Assembly: GCF_028765545.1 (NCBI RefSeq)
Contig: NZ_JARACP010000009.1
Coordinates: forward strand, 1 to 64,000
Reading direction: 5' to 3'
DNA length: 64,000 nt
Origin: Aliivibrio sp. S4MY1
GTDB taxonomy: Bacteria > Pseudomonadota > Gammaproteobacteria > Enterobacterales > Vibrionaceae
The position numbers were made by a program, and so were the translations under genes. Below the pieces are notes generated by a model. It saw only the letters and a program-made list of their open reading frames with translations, did not search any database and had not been told where the DNA came from. Positions 8,393-19,843 of the stretch are shown piece after piece. How positions within the stretch are numbered: the first letter of the stretch is position 1; each line of letters opens with the position of its first letter.

Positions 8393-10174
8393 TTAGCTGA
8401 CTAATCGCTCAAATTCATCAATTTGTTGACTTACTCTGTCTAAACTCTGTTGCCAAAAATCCTCTTTGGTTAAATCCATCTGTAAATGCTTTTTAACTAC
8501 CTCTTCTGCTCGCATAGAGCCTGTATCACGCAGTAAACTTACATAATCACTGTAGAAGCGTTCTCCTTTTGCTTCCCTCTGAGCGTATACACCAATACTA
8601 AATAAGTAACCAAACAAATATGGATAATTATAAAAGCTAACCTCTGGAATACTAAAATGCAGCTTACTTGCCCAGAACATGGGATCGGGCTCAGACATTG
8701 CTTCACCATACCATTCAGACCATGTTTGGCTCATTAAATCAGAGAGCTGGGTTGGCCCAAGCTCTTTCGTTGCACGTTGCTCATAAAATGCTTTTTCAAA
8801 CTCATAGCGAACAGGAATATTAATGGTTAATGCGAGTGCCGAAGATAACTCTTCCCATAGCATTTCGATTTTATCTTCTTTGGTTTTTGCTTTAGCCAAT
8901 AATGCATCACGAACAACGTTTTCTGCAAAGATTGACGCAGTCTCCGCTAACGTCATTGGATACTTGGTTTTACATAATGGCATGTCTCGCATTACCCAGT
9001 TATGGAAGGCGTGACCTAACTCATGTGCAAGCGTTAATACATCAGACATGCTATTACCCCAAGTCATAAAGACTAGAGGAGTACGTGTATCTGCAAATTT
9101 TGTACAATAAGCGCCAAGACGTTTAGTTTCTTGTGGTGCGGCATCAATCCTGCCATTTTTAACCATCAAATCAACAAAATCTGCCATCTCTTGAGACACA
9201 CCAGAAAAAGCGTCTTTTATGATTTCAATGGCTTCATCAAAGCTGTAATTAGAGGCCTCTCCTACTAATGGTGGCATTGACGCTTGTTGATCCCATGGCG
9301 TTAACTGCTCAGTTCCAAACATTTTTGCCATTAAGCGTCCTGCTTTTTGTCCTACTGCGCGGTTCTTTTTTGCTACCGAGATCATGCTATCCAGCGTTTG
9401 TTGCTCAATACGGCTACCATGTAGACTTGGTTCAAGAAAGTGCAACTTATTCGCAGCGCTACGCTTTTGGTATTCTGTTAAACGCCAACCTGCCAGTGCA
9501 TTTAAGATGGCAGAAAAGCTTTCTTGGTGTTGTTTCATTGCCAATTGTATTGCGTGCCATGCAGGCTCTCTACGTAGTGTATCGCTGCCATAGAGAATAC
9601 TTGCCGCTTGAGACAAGCCAATGGTTTCCTCTGTTCCATTTGGAAGTTGCAGTGTCACTTTCATAGAGCCTGTAATATTGTCATACAAACGACCCCAGGC
9701 ATTTTTACCATCAACACTCATGGCTGATAATAACTGCTCTTCTTTCACGCTTAGTCTGGTTGCAACCAGTTTTCTTTCTTCTTCGAGCAGGAAACGTTGT
9801 GCTTCTAATTCATCGTTTAGTGACAATACTTGCTCAAAGCATTCCGTTGGCGCATTTACAATCGCATCTAGATACGGGCTAAAAGCTTGAGACAGATCAG
9901 ACGCAAGCTTTGTTACTTGATTAACCAATGCTTTAGCTTGAGAATTTGATCCATCCACAGAAGCGATGCAGTTACCATAGCTCCCCACCGTGGCCAGTTG
10001 CACAGAAATGGATTCTTTCTCAATAATCGCCTGCTGCAATCCATCAACGTTGACATTAATATCATCAGCAGCGAAATGAAGAATACGCTCTTCAATTGAA
10101 GTAATGGTATTTACTAGCTTTGGATCATCAAGCGATTGAAATGCAATAGAGAGATCCCAACTTGGTGCTGTCAT
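8393..10174 (-). CDS. M3 family oligoendopeptidase (PepF-like zinc metallopeptidase)
   Basis: 593 residues, the normal PepF/M3B length. The zinc motif is AHELGHAFHNW at about residues 384-394 (HEXXH), and the third ligand Glu is expected in LAETASIFAENVV about 25 residues later. The N-terminal helical half and C-terminal catalytic half follow the oligoendopeptidase F plan, and no signal peptide is present, so it should cleave short peptides in the cytoplasm. Two ATGs lie close together (10180 and 10174). I prefer 10174 because AAGGA is then about 7 nt away. It converges on yajQ and stands alone. Confidence 0.9.
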   Translation of the reverse strand: MTAPSWDLSIAFQSLDDPKLVNTITSIEERILHFAADDINVNVDGLQQAIIEKESISVQLATVGSYGNCIASVDGSNSQAKALVNQVTKLASDLSQAFSPYLDAIVNAPTECFEQVLSLNDELEAQRFLLEEERKLVATRLSVKEEQLLSAMSVDGKNAWGRLYDNITGSMKVTLQLPNGTEETIGLSQAASILYGSDTLRREPAWHAIQLAMKQHQESFSAILNALAGWRLTEYQKRSAANKLHFLEPSLHGSRIEQQTLDSMISVAKKNRAVGQKAGRLMAKMFGTEQLTPWDQQASMPPLVGEASNYSFDEAIEIIKDAFSGVSQEMADFVDLMVKNGRIDAAPQETKRLGAYCTKFADTRTPLVFMTWGNSMSDVLTLAHELGHAFHNWVMRDMPLCKTKYPMTLAETASIFAENVVRDALLAKAKTKEDKIEMLWEELSSALALTINIPVRYEFEKAFYEQRATKELGPTQLSDLMSQTWSEWYGEAMSEPDPMFWASKLHFSIPEVSFYNYPYLFGYLFSIGVYAQREAKGERFYSDYVSLLRDTGSMRAEEVVKKHLQMDLTKEDFWQQSLDRVSQQIDEFERLVS

Positions 10175-10270
10175 TATCATGTCCTTTTATTTTGTTTTTT
10201 ACATCATAACAATTGAATTCATTGGATAAAGGATTTATTGATAGAGACGCATTTTTTAAGTTAATTCGTC

Positions 10271-11272
10271 TTAATTTTCTATTTTTTGAACCAATAAACA
10301 CGCCCTGTGTCCGTTTTCTACTTTCGCATTTGGAAACACAACACTTTCGCCACCACGTTGAGCCCGGTATTTAACCCCTTCATCTTCGGCAAGTAATTCA
10401 TTCTCGTTAAATTGAGTAAAGTTCGCTAAGTCAGATGGAAAGTGAAATTCAAACTGCTCACTGTGTTTCATAATGCTTCGGGTTACTTGGTATTCAATGA
10501 CACTCGATATAACCTTCTCATTATCTGTATGGCTATCATGGCTAATAAAATGTCGGAGTTCTTTTTCAAAATCAGCCAGTAAGGTTAAGTCATTTTCGCC
10601 CATTTTTGCCACTTTACCTAGCTCAACAGTCGCAGCATGAGCACCATGATGCTCTGCACTGTACCAACTAAAGGTTGATGCTGGCGCTTCTGAAAATAAG
10701 CAGGCTTCGATTTTACTTTGTGATAAAAAGCGAAGTAATGGATCTGATCTTTTGTAATGCCTGTTATATGGATGAATTGCAAAAGTGTAATGCTGCGATG
10801 AACGAATTGCACAATGGAGATCTAAATGCCATTTTTCTTGTGCGTCATGTTTGGTAAAAAAGCGGTCCACACTTTCCATCAGTCTATTCGCTAAGGCTAC
10901 TTCTACAACGCTATCGTCAGGAGTTTGATACCCGCTAAATAAACGATTCAAATTTGTATCAATAAATCGAGTATGTTGGTGTGTTGCTGCAGGATGTCCA
11001 TAAATAAATAAACAAGGTTGAGTCAATGAGAGCTTACCGCTTTGAATATCTTCAATGATAGTATCAAGCAGTTCTATTGGAGATGTTTCATTACCGTGAA
11101 CCCCCGATGACAATACAACAGCACGGTTAGAGGTAAAATCTAAACTTGGGACAAACTCTACGACACCTCGACTATGATAAATAACCTGAGTGCCATCCGT
11201 AAGTAACCAACTTTTTTCTTTTACAGAGACAGATAAATCTAAGGTATTTTGAATAAATGAAATATGATCCAT
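10271..11272 (-). CDS. astE: Succinylglutamate desuccinylase
   Basis: 333 residues, the AstE length. It hydrolyses N-succinylglutamate to succinate and glutamate, the last step of the arginine succinyltransferase (AST) pathway. The zinc site motif SSGVHGNETSPIEL (H and E ligands) and the downstream WHLDLHCAIR (third His) are present, as is the family stretch FIDTNLNRLFSGY. The C-terminal beta domain reads GGESVVFPNAKVENGHRACLLVQKI. The other ast genes are not in the window, so astE is unlinked here, as I believe it is in several vibrios. Confidence 0.92.
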   Translation of the reverse strand: MDHISFIQNTLDLSVSVKEKSWLLTDGTQVIYHSRGVVEFVPSLDFTSNRAVVLSSGVHGNETSPIELLDTIIEDIQSGKLSLTQPCLFIYGHPAATHQHTRFIDTNLNRLFSGYQTPDDSVVEVALANRLMESVDRFFTKHDAQEKWHLDLHCAIRSSQHYTFAIHPYNRHYKRSDPLLRFLSQSKIEACLFSEAPASTFSWYSAEHHGAHAATVELGKVAKMGENDLTLLADFEKELRHFISHDSHTDNEKVISSVIEYQVTRSIMKHSEQFEFHFPSDLANFTQFNENELLAEDEGVKYRAQRGGESVVFPNAKVENGHRACLLVQKIEN

Positions 11273-11468
11273 TGGTACTTCTCTTCCTTGGTAAAATATT
11301 CAACCAAAAAACTGTACCATTTACGTCAATGTTATTTAACAAAATACAAACAATTGTGTGAATTCAAACACAATGGAACTCTAAGTTAGAAAAATGAAGG
11401 CAATAAAAAAGCTGCATAACAAATAATTGTCATACAGCTTTCATTTTCTTCAGCCAAAGATGGCAAGA

Positions 11469-11765
11469 TTATTTTTCTACTGGTAGATTCTCAACGCGAG
11501 CTTTCAGTTTCTGGCCCGGTTTAAATGTTACTACGCGGCGTGCAGAAATTGGAATATCTTCCCCAGTTTTTGGGTTACGTCCAGGTCGCTCACTCTTTTC
11601 GCGTAAGTCAAAATTACCAAATCCAGATAATTTAACTTGCTCACCACTCTCTAGAGCTTGCTTAATCTCTTCGAAAAATACTTCTACCGTTTCCTTGGCG
11701 TCGCGTTTACTTAATCCAACTTTTTCAAATAAGGTCTCAGCCAAATCAGCTTTAGTGAGTGCCAT
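11469..11765 (-). CDS. ihfA: Integration host factor subunit alpha
   Basis: 98 residues. It begins [21 protein letters not shown] and carries the DNA-bending arm [20 protein letters not shown] with the intercalating proline. IHF-alpha pairs with IHF-beta to bend DNA about 160 degrees at consensus sites, serving transcription, replication and phage integration. ATG 11765 has GAGG about 10 nt upstream; the 15-nt upstream extension is not conserved. In E. coli ihfA directly follows pheT. Here 578 nt separate them, with a terminator behind pheT and a promoter of its own. Confidence 0.95.
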   Translation of the reverse strand: MALTKADLAETLFEKVGLSKRDAKETVEVFFEEIKQALESGEQVKLSGFGNFDLREKSERPGRNPKTGEDIPISARRVVTFKPGQKLKARVENLPVEK

Positions 11766-11797
11766 AAAAACTACCCTCAAGTTACGTTAGACAGAGC

Positions 11798-11813
11798 TAC
11801 AGTATTTACTGTA
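11798..11813. repeat. Inverted repeat in the ihfA leader
   Basis: A perfect palindrome TACAGTA-TT-TACTGTA lies 33 nt upstream of the ihfA ATG. It is not a LexA box, since ACAG and CTGT are in the wrong order. It may be an operator or an RNA hairpin near the ribosome-binding site. Confidence 0.4.
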
Positions 11814-11865
11814 ACTGGAAACTGAACAGTTAGAACAACAACTTAACATTCGTTCAACTCTTGAC

Positions 11866-11895
11866 AGTGTATGCCAACTGACTGATTTTCGCCAA
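11866..11895 (-). promoter_or_regulatory. Putative ihfA promoter
   Basis: A -35 TTGGCG (11890-11895) and a -10 TACACT (11866-11871) lie 18 nt apart on the minus strand, about 100 nt before ihfA. The rest of 11896-12271 is AT-rich with no gene that I can support. Confidence 0.45.
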
Positions 11896-12271
11896 CTTTT
11901 TTCTCAAAAATCATGATGCATTTATGAGATGGCGATCAAATTTATAAGCTTAATCTACTTAGATATCTTATATCAGCCTAACCTAAGTCATTGATTTAGT
12001 ATATACCACTAATAATACGTGGTTATTTAGAATATTCGTTCGTATGTAAAATTGTGATGCTACCCAAATAATTATTAACAAATTTGAAAGTAAGCCATCT
12101 GTTTGATTGTGAACAAGTAAGCTTTAGACCTCTATTACTATTTTCTAATCTATAGATACTAATCGAGTTTTTCTTCAGCATTATATACTGATACTGGATT
12201 GCAGCTTTCTCTCTTGCTTGATATAAAGCGAAGCCTAAAACGTAAATCTTTACCTTCGCGTTATTTTATAA

Positions 12272-12314
12272 TAAAAAAAATCCAGCACCAACAAACGTCA
12301 GCACTGGATTTTAT
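12272..12314 (-). terminator. Terminator after pheT
   Basis: On the minus strand, arms AAAATCCAG and CTGGATTTT enclose a GC-containing loop and are followed by T8. It lies 30 nt after the pheT stop and separates pheST from ihfA. Confidence 0.8.
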
Positions 12315-12343
12315 AGTCTTTCGTTAAAAAAGATGTGTATTAG

Positions 12344-14749
12344 TTAGTCACGCAGTGTTGCTGAGAACTTCTCACCAATTGCAGCAACAATAGCATCAAC
12401 AGCTGAAGTGATATCAGCCTCTTCTAGCGTACGCTCAATAGATTGAAGTGTCAGTGCGATAGCAAGACTCTTCTTACCTTCTTCAACACCTTGGCCACGG
12501 TACACATCGAACAGTTTCGCGCTAGTTAATAGCTCGCCACCTGATGCTAGACATTCAGCAACGATGTCACCAGAAGCAATTGCTTCGTCTGCAACGATCG
12601 CGATATCACGACGGTTTGCAGGGAACTTAGATACTGATGCAGCTTCTGGGATAACGCGAGTATTGATTGCGTCCCACTCGATTTCAAACATAATTGTACG
12701 ACCGTTTAAGCCAAACTTACGCTCTAACTCTGGGTGTACTGTACCAATGAAACCAACTTCTTTACCATCAACAACGATAGCTGCTGTTTGGCCTGGGTGA
12801 AGTGCTGGGTGCTTAGCTGCTTTAAACTCATACGCTAATTCGTTAGCAGTTAGTTCAAGAACTGCTTCTAAATCGCCTTTAAGATCAAAGAAATCAACAG
12901 TGTTTGTTGCGATATCCCAGTGTTCTTCACCACGAGTACCAGCGATGATACCAGCAAGCATCATTTCTTGACGCATGCCGTTTTCTGCTGATTCTTCAGG
13001 AATAAAACGTAGACCAGATTCGAATAAACGAACACGTGGTTGTTGACGTTTTTGGTTATGAACAACAGTGTTGATCAAACCAGTCCATAGGCTTAGGCGC
13101 ATTGCTGACATGTCAGCTGAAATTGGGAATGGCAGAATTAACGGCTCAATCTCAGGCACGATCAGTTTTTGTTGCTCAGGCTCTACGAAGCTATAAGTAA
13201 TTGCTTCGTGGTAACCACGGTCAACAAGAAGATCACGAACACGCTTAAGCGGTTGGTTTGCTTCTTTGTGATCGTTCATGTTTAGTGCAGCAACAGGTGC
13301 TTGGTTTGGAATGTTATTGTAACCGTAGATACGACCTACTTCTTCAATTAGGTCTTGCTCGATTGCAATATCAAAACGCCATGATGGAGATGTTGCAGTC
13401 CAGCCAGTATCCGTCGTTTCAACAGAACAACCTAGACGCGTTAAGATCTCAACCACATCTGTTGATGGGATGTGATGACCTAATAGACCATCTAACTTGC
13501 TGCGACGTAATTCAACTGTGTTTGCTGTTGGAAGATCAGCGTCAGATTCTGCTGCAGAGATAGGAGCTACTTCGCCACCACAAAGTTCAACAAGAAGCTG
13601 TGTTGCACGCTCCATCGCTGTTGCTTGTAATGTAGAGTCAACCCCACGCTCAAAACGTAGAGAAGAATCAGTGTGTAGACCGTATGCACGCGCACGACCA
13701 CGAATGTGATCAGGTGCGAAGAATGCACACTCAAGCATGATGTCAGTTGTTTCAGTCGTTACACCAGACTCTTTACCACCAAAGATACCAGCGATTGCTA
13801 ATGCTTTGTTTTGGTCTGCAATAACTAATGTATTGTTGTTTAGCTTCGCTTCGTTGCCATCAAGAAGAGTTAGTTTCTCATCTTGTTCAGCCATACGAAC
13901 CACAATGCCGCCGTCGATCTTAGCAAGATCAAACGCGTGCATTGGTTGGCCTTGCTCAAGCATTACGTAGTTTGTGATATCAACAATCGCATCGATTGAA
14001 CGGATACCACAACGACGCAGTTTCTCTTGCATCCAGATTGGTGTTTCAGCTTTTGTATTTACGTTCTTGATTACACGACCAAGGTAACGTGGACACGCTT
14101 CAGTTGCTTTAACTTCAATAGAAACCGTATCTTCAATACTTGTTGCTACTGCTTCAATAGTTGGTTCAACTACGTCTGCACGGTTAAGTACACCCACTTC
14201 ACGGGCTAAACCACGAATGCTGAAACAGTCAGCACGGTTTGCTGTTAAGTCAACATCGATAGCAACGTCATTAAGCTCAAGAAGCTCACGAACGTCCATT
14301 CCTAATGTAGAGCCTTCAGGTAATTCTAAAATACCTTCAGATTCAACATCAATACCTAGCTCAGAGAAAGAACAAAGCATACCGTGTGATGGAACGCCAC
14401 GTAGTTTTGCTTTCTTAATTTTGAAGTCACCAGGAAGTACAGCACCAACCGTCGCAACAGCAACCGTTAGGCCAAGACGACAGTTAGATGCACCACAAAC
14501 GATGTCTAAAAGCTGTTTATTTCCATCAAGATCGACTTCACCGATATCAATTTTAGTTACACGAAGTTTGTCTGCGTCTGGGTGTTGTCCACACTCAACC
14601 ACTTTACCTACTTTAACGCCGGTGAACTCACCAGCAACAGGTGCAACTTCATCAACTTCCAAACCTGCCATTGTGATTTGGTGAGCTAGCTCTTCGCTGT
14701 TAATAGCAGGTTTAACCCACTCGCGTAGCCAAGATTCACTGAATTTCAT
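12344..14749 (-). CDS. pheT: Phenylalanine-tRNA ligase beta subunit
   Basis: 801 residues (E. coli 795). Domains in order are: an N-terminal OB/tRNA-binding (EMAP-like) domain at about 40-150 ([22 protein letters not shown]), the B3/B4 editing domain at about 210-390, B5 at about 400-470, the catalytic-like core, and a C-terminal FDX-ACB anticodon-binding domain ([16 protein letters not shown]...[18 protein letters not shown]). It forms an alpha2-beta2 enzyme with PheS. It starts 17 nt after pheS in one operon and ends at the terminator at 12272-12314. Confidence 0.97.
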   Translation of the reverse strand: MKFSESWLREWVKPAINSEELAHQITMAGLEVDEVAPVAGEFTGVKVGKVVECGQHPDADKLRVTKIDIGEVDLDGNKQLLDIVCGASNCRLGLTVAVATVGAVLPGDFKIKKAKLRGVPSHGMLCSFSELGIDVESEGILELPEGSTLGMDVRELLELNDVAIDVDLTANRADCFSIRGLAREVGVLNRADVVEPTIEAVATSIEDTVSIEVKATEACPRYLGRVIKNVNTKAETPIWMQEKLRRCGIRSIDAIVDITNYVMLEQGQPMHAFDLAKIDGGIVVRMAEQDEKLTLLDGNEAKLNNNTLVIADQNKALAIAGIFGGKESGVTTETTDIMLECAFFAPDHIRGRARAYGLHTDSSLRFERGVDSTLQATAMERATQLLVELCGGEVAPISAAESDADLPTANTVELRRSKLDGLLGHHIPSTDVVEILTRLGCSVETTDTGWTATSPSWRFDIAIEQDLIEEVGRIYGYNNIPNQAPVAALNMNDHKEANQPLKRVRDLLVDRGYHEAITYSFVEPEQQKLIVPEIEPLILPFPISADMSAMRLSLWTGLINTVVHNQKRQQPRVRLFESGLRFIPEESAENGMRQEMMLAGIIAGTRGEEHWDIATNTVDFFDLKGDLEAVLELTANELAYEFKAAKHPALHPGQTAAIVVDGKEVGFIGTVHPELERKFGLNGRTIMFEIEWDAINTRVIPEAASVSKFPANRRDIAIVADEAIASGDIVAECLASGGELLTSAKLFDVYRGQGVEEGKKSLAIALTLQSIERTLEEADITSAVDAIVAAIGEKFSATLRD

Positions 14750-14766
14750 AAATTTCTAGCCCCGAA

Positions 14767-15765
<999 letters not shown>

Positions 15766-15993
15766 TTATAGGTGGTATCCGTTGCGAGTAAAATACATAT
15801 CAGCACATAGTAATAAATCACAGCGCTAAATCCAAACTGAATTGGATAAAATAGCTGATCTAATAGAAAAAAGTACTTTTCTTAGCCAAATGCCTATAGA
15901 ACGCCTATCAATTCCCCTCTTTTTATATGGCTATCATTTTTATTTTATTCAATTTTTCACGCCATAGAACAAAAAAACAAAAGATCAAATGAA

Positions 15994-16012
15994 AATGATA
16001 GTAATTATCATT
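15994..16012 (+). promoter_or_regulatory. Fur box of the heme receptor gene
   Basis: AATGATAGTAATTATCATT is a 19-bp inverted repeat close to the Fur consensus GATAATGATAATCATTATC. It lies 57 nt before the receptor ATG and just upstream of a TATTAT -10-like sequence, so iron-replete repression is expected. The surrounding 15751-16068 also holds the pheS upstream region, and no other element is clear. Confidence 0.8.
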
Positions 16013-16068
16013 CGCAGTATGTATTATCTTTCCCGAATTATGAGACCAGACACTTTCAAGGAATTAAC

Positions 16069-18267
16069 ATGTCTAATAAAAAAACACTTTTAGCTGCGTC
16101 TATTTTAGTTGCTATCTCTCCCACTCTTCACGCTGAAAGCTCTTCTGATGGGAATTCAACAATGTTTGATGAGGTTGTGGTATCGGCAACTCGAACAGAA
16201 CAAAGCATCAAAGATGTATCAAGCTCTATATCAAAAGTAACTGCTGAAGACATTGATAAGACAATGGCAACCAGTGTTCAAGATGCTTTAAAATATACAC
16301 CAGGGGTAACTGCAAATGGTGGCGGTCGTTTTGGTTTATCAGGGTTCACTATTCGTGGTATGAGTGACAGCCGTATTAAAATGTTAGTTGATGGAGTTCA
16401 ACAACCTACCCCATACAATCCAGGCTCCAATGAACAACGTAAATACCCAAGTGCTATTGAAATTGACACCTTAAAAGCAATTGAAGTAAATAAAGGCCCA
16501 TCTTCTACTCTATATGGTTCAGATTCTCTTGGCGGTACCGTTCTAATGGAGACTAAAAATCCTGAAGATATTTTAAGAACCGAGGGAGACGAAAACGCTT
16601 TTGAAGTCAAAACAGGCTATAACAGCGTAGATTCAAGCACGAAAACTACGGGGACATGGGCAATGCGTGCTGCTGAGCTAGAAACTCTAGTCATGCTGAC
16701 GTATAAAAAAGGCAGTGAATCACAAACCCATTCTAACGGTGCAGATATTGAAGGCCCAGATCGTGGTGCAGCAAACCCAGCAGATGCACAAATTGGCAAC
16801 TTATTAGCAAAAGCCTTTTACCAATTAAATGATTCACACCGCATCGGTACGACTGTGGAATATTACACATCACAATATGATGAAGATGAACTTTCCCAAA
16901 ATGGTTATTCTATGATGAGTAGAGGGGTGCCTATCATTACTTATTACGATAACTACAATAAGGACACAACAACTCGATTACGCGTTGGTTTAGAGCATGA
17001 ATGGACAGCTAATAATGCGCTATTCGATACGCTAGAATCAAAATTAAATGTACAACAAACTGAATCATTATCTGAAAACTACGATACTTCAACTGGGCCT
17101 TACGGCAGTGGTCGCCGTATGCGTGAACGTATTGCTAACGATGATTCTATCCAGTTTGACGCACAGTTTGATAAAATCGCCGAGTTTGGAGAAGGATTCC
17201 ATCAAATCACTTATGGCCTGAGCTTTAGACAAAACAAGTTCGCAACTGAAAATACCGATTATAAATACGACCAAGGCACATCTGGCCCCGGCCATACCGA
17301 TATGCCTGATGCAACCATGACGCAATATGGTATTTTTGCGCAGGACCAAGCTTTCTTACTTGATGAACAATTGGTGCTAACTGCTGGTTTACGTTATGAC
17401 TCATTTGAAGCAAAACCAGAAACCAATGACGGTTTTAAAACAGAATATCCTGACAGCAAAAATGACGCTTTTACGGCGAAATTAGGATCGGTTTATCATA
17501 TAAATAATAACGTTAGCGTACTTGCTCAGGTGAGCCAAGGCTTTAAAGCCCCTACTCTACAAGACATGTATTACTTCTATGACAGTGGCGCCGTCATTGA
17601 TGCAAACCCAGATCTTAAAGCAGAAAGCAGTGTCTCTTATGAGGCCGGGATTCGAGCACAATCGAATGCCGCACAAGTTGAATTAATCGCTTTCTACAAT
17701 GATTATTCTGATTTCATCAATCAACAATACTTAGGTAAAGTCGTTGGTGGCCCGAACGATGGAAAAGAACATTACACAAAAGAGAATATCGATTCTGTAG
17801 AAATTTATGGGGTTGAATTTAGTTCTACTTACTTATTGGATGAAGCGTTTAATGCACCTCAAGGAACCTACTCGAAGCTAAGTATTGCTTATGCTGAAGG
17901 CCGAGATAAAAAAACTGGCGCATCAATAGACAGTGTTGCCCCGCTAACTTCAAACCTAGGCTTAGGTTATGACTCCATTGGTTATACTTACGGTGCTTTA
18001 TTAAACATCAATATGGTGGCAGCAAAAGACAAATGGTCAAATATTGGTCATGAAAACATCAATGTTGCTGGTTACACCTTGGTTGATTTAACGGCTTACT
18101 ATAAACCAATGAAGGATTTAACCCTTCGTGGTGGTTTATTTAATGCGTTTGATAAACAGTACTGGCTATACAACGACATGATTGGTACTGAAGCCGGTGA
18201 AGATGGGATTGACCGTCAAGCTCAAGCAGGTCGTAATTGGGGCATTGAGTTAGATTACAAATTCTAA
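16069..18267 (+). CDS. TonB-dependent heme/hemoglobin outer-membrane receptor (HutA/HuvA/HutR type)
   Basis: 732 residues. A signal peptide ends at about residue 22 (SPTLHA), the TonB box is DEVVVSATR, and a plug domain (about 45-160) includes GFTIRGMSDSRIKMLVDGVQ. The 22-strand barrel ends in the terminal aromatic, ELDYKF. The family hallmarks of heme receptors, a FRAP-like segment (GFKAPTLQDMYY) and an NPNL-like segment (DANPDLKAE), are both present, with the region between them where the heme-ligating His usually falls. It imports heme across the outer membrane using TonB-ExbB-ExbD, whose genes are at 29631-31453. It is under a Fur box and followed by a strong terminator. It is separated from the other hut genes by the T6SS module. 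Confidence 0.9.
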   Translation: MSNKKTLLAASILVAISPTLHAESSSDGNSTMFDEVVVSATRTEQSIKDVSSSISKVTAEDIDKTMATSVQDALKYTPGVTANGGGRFGLSGFTIRGMSDSRIKMLVDGVQQPTPYNPGSNEQRKYPSAIEIDTLKAIEVNKGPSSTLYGSDSLGGTVLMETKNPEDILRTEGDENAFEVKTGYNSVDSSTKTTGTWAMRAAELETLVMLTYKKGSESQTHSNGADIEGPDRGAANPADAQIGNLLAKAFYQLNDSHRIGTTVEYYTSQYDEDELSQNGYSMMSRGVPIITYYDNYNKDTTTRLRVGLEHEWTANNALFDTLESKLNVQQTESLSENYDTSTGPYGSGRRMRERIANDDSIQFDAQFDKIAEFGEGFHQITYGLSFRQNKFATENTDYKYDQGTSGPGHTDMPDATMTQYGIFAQDQAFLLDEQLVLTAGLRYDSFEAKPETNDGFKTEYPDSKNDAFTAKLGSVYHINNNVSVLAQVSQGFKAPTLQDMYYFYDSGAVIDANPDLKAESSVSYEAGIRAQSNAAQVELIAFYNDYSDFINQQYLGKVVGGPNDGKEHYTKENIDSVEIYGVEFSSTYLLDEAFNAPQGTYSKLSIAYAEGRDKKTGASIDSVAPLTSNLGLGYDSIGYTYGALLNINMVAAKDKWSNIGHENINVAGYTLVDLTAYYKPMKDLTLRGGLFNAFDKQYWLYNDMIGTEAGEDGIDRQAQAGRNWGIELDYKF

Positions 18268-18302
18268 AAATGAATAAAATTCAACGTTAATTGGCTAGTT
18301 CA

Positions 18303-18327
18303 AAGCGGCGTCATCGCCGCTTTTTTT
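18303..18327. terminator. Terminator after the heme receptor
   Basis: A GC-rich stem AAAGCGGCG/CGCCGCTTT with a TCAT loop and a T7 run on the plus strand. It also lies just downstream of the converging immunity gene. Confidence 0.85.
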
Positions 18328-18339
18328 ATGTTTGTTGTA

Positions 18340-19059
18340 TTATGATTTTACTATTTCAGAGGGTTCAAATGGGCCGTAGTTATCTATTTCTTTCAAACGT
18401 TCCACTTCAATAAAATAACTTTTCTTAAATACATTCAATAAATTATCTCTAATTTCATTTTTATCTTTTAATTGATAATACAGCCCATCAAACGAGTTAA
18501 ATAACCTATCAGGGTGGCTTCTTATCGAAAATGCACTCTCTTTCTGAATATCAAATAGTGTGTATTCATCCAAGAACAAAACATATGAGTCTCTAACTTG
18601 AGATTGAAAGCCTGTCACCTTAAATGAAAGTAACGCACATGCACCAGCTCCAACAAAGGCCATAGGTCCAATAATAGCCACAGAAACAATGCAAACTGCA
18701 ACGCCAAACCATGCAAATCCTCGTACAACTTTATAAGCTGAATCAGGAATGATTTGTTCATAGGTATAATAGAGTCCTATTTGAGTTAGATAAAATTTAT
18801 AATAGCAATCTGAAAACCATAAATAACGAACAACAAACATCATTATGGATGCAATAAAAAGAAATGGTACCACCGCATTGATATCGTTGATTAATAACAA
18901 TAATATACTTATTGGAAAGAACGGAATAAATATACCTAATAACCATTGAGTTAATGATGTTTTATTTCCATGAAATCCACTATATTCCCACTCGTAAAGT
19001 ACTGGAGAATTATAAAGTTCTTTCTCTAGCTTTAATTCATTGTCTTTATCATGCACCAT
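18340..19059 (-). CDS. TsiV2-like T6SS immunity protein, third and most divergent paralogue
   Basis: 239 residues, clearly related to the two genes upstream but more divergent. The N-terminus has the shared (N/E)xxVLYE(W/Y)E motif. Two hydrophobic segments follow (WLLGIFIPFFPISILLLLIN and VVPFLFIASIMMFVV), and then the shared core with a third segment, VAIIGPMAFVGAGACALLSFK. Cytoplasmic domains flank a three- or four-helix membrane part. By position after a vasX-like effector gene, and by analogy with V. cholerae tsiV2, it should protect the inner membrane from VasX-type pores. Whether it matches this effector or a foreign allele is unknown. Its start lies 25 nt after the stop of its neighbour. 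Confidence 0.65.
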   Translation of the reverse strand: MVHDKDNELKLEKELYNSPVLYEWEYSGFHGNKTSLTQWLLGIFIPFFPISILLLLINDINAVVPFLFIASIMMFVVRYLWFSDCYYKFYLTQIGLYYTYEQIIPDSAYKVVRGFAWFGVAVCIVSVAIIGPMAFVGAGACALLSFKVTGFQSQVRDSYVLFLDEYTLFDIQKESAFSIRSHPDRLFNSFDGLYYQLKDKNEIRDNLLNVFKKSYFIEVERLKEIDNYGPFEPSEIVKS

Positions 19060-19084
19060 TTAAAGCATCCCTTATAATTTCACA

Positions 19085-19816
19085 TCAATCTTGACCTGCT
19101 GGATGTAAGAATTCATTAAACTTTTCATGTTCACAAATATCTTCGACACTCATCACTTCAAAAAAATATCCATTTGGATAAAATATTTTTATTGTATTAA
19201 AAATTTCTTCTACGTTATCTTTATTACAAAAAAATCCCATCGAAGAGCAGGTATCATTAGTATTTGCTGTAATATCTATATAATTTTCTTTGCTTGTTTT
19301 AAATATTACTGACTCATCAAAATACAACGTTTCAAACATCATAGGTTTTAATCTAAAGTTAACCAGTTTGAATGAGAGTAACGCACTGGCCCCTGCTCCA
19401 ATGAACGCCATAGGACCAACAAAAACAACTGCAATCAAACATACAACGACACCCACTCGGCCTATCATTCGTATGCATTGATAAGCGTACTCTGGTACCA
19501 CATCTGCTTGCTCGGTTACTATTCCGTTTTTAGTGAACTTGTAAATCCGCTTTATGTCTGCTGATGCAAAAAAAATAAAAACCAAATTGAGTAAAAGCCC
19601 ACCTCCTGCGTAAATAATAATCTCCCCGATGTCAAGCCCATCATAACTAGAATCATACGACATCCAAACAATAAATAATGAACATAACAATGCCACAAAA
19701 TATCCCAAATATTGATGCTCTATGGTTTCATACTCATAAAGCACTTCTTCGTTGTATAAATCCATTCTCATGGTTTCTATTTTGTCGTTATTGTCTATAT
19801 CTTTATGAGTTAGCAT
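19085..19816 (-). CDS. TsiV2-like T6SS immunity protein, second paralogue
   Basis: 243 residues, the same length as the gene before it. The first 40 residues and the core from IFFASADIKR through VGPMAFIGAGASALLSFK to LVNFRLKPM are nearly identical in both. The first membrane pair (residues about 41-80) and a C-terminal stretch (about 175-200) differ strongly. It has a probable four-helix inner-membrane part with cytoplasmic ends. It is predicted to neutralise a VasX-like pore former. The mosaic pattern suggests that the divergent parts set specificity, which is inference. Confidence 0.7.
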   Translation of the reverse strand: MLTHKDIDNNDKIETMRMDLYNEEVLYEYETIEHQYLGYFVALLCSLFIVWMSYDSSYDGLDIGEIIIYAGGGLLLNLVFIFFASADIKRIYKFTKNGIVTEQADVVPEYAYQCIRMIGRVGVVVCLIAVVFVGPMAFIGAGASALLSFKLVNFRLKPMMFETLYFDESVIFKTSKENYIDITANTNDTCSSMGFFCNKDNVEEIFNTIKIFYPNGYFFEVMSVEDICEHEKFNEFLHPAGQD

Positions 19817-19843
19817 TATTTAACGCATCCTTACAATTTCACA

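Noticed and set aside
9268-9666. Long rightward frames within the M3 peptidase, pheT and prophage genes
   Set aside because: All lie antisense within well-supported genes and show no family features.
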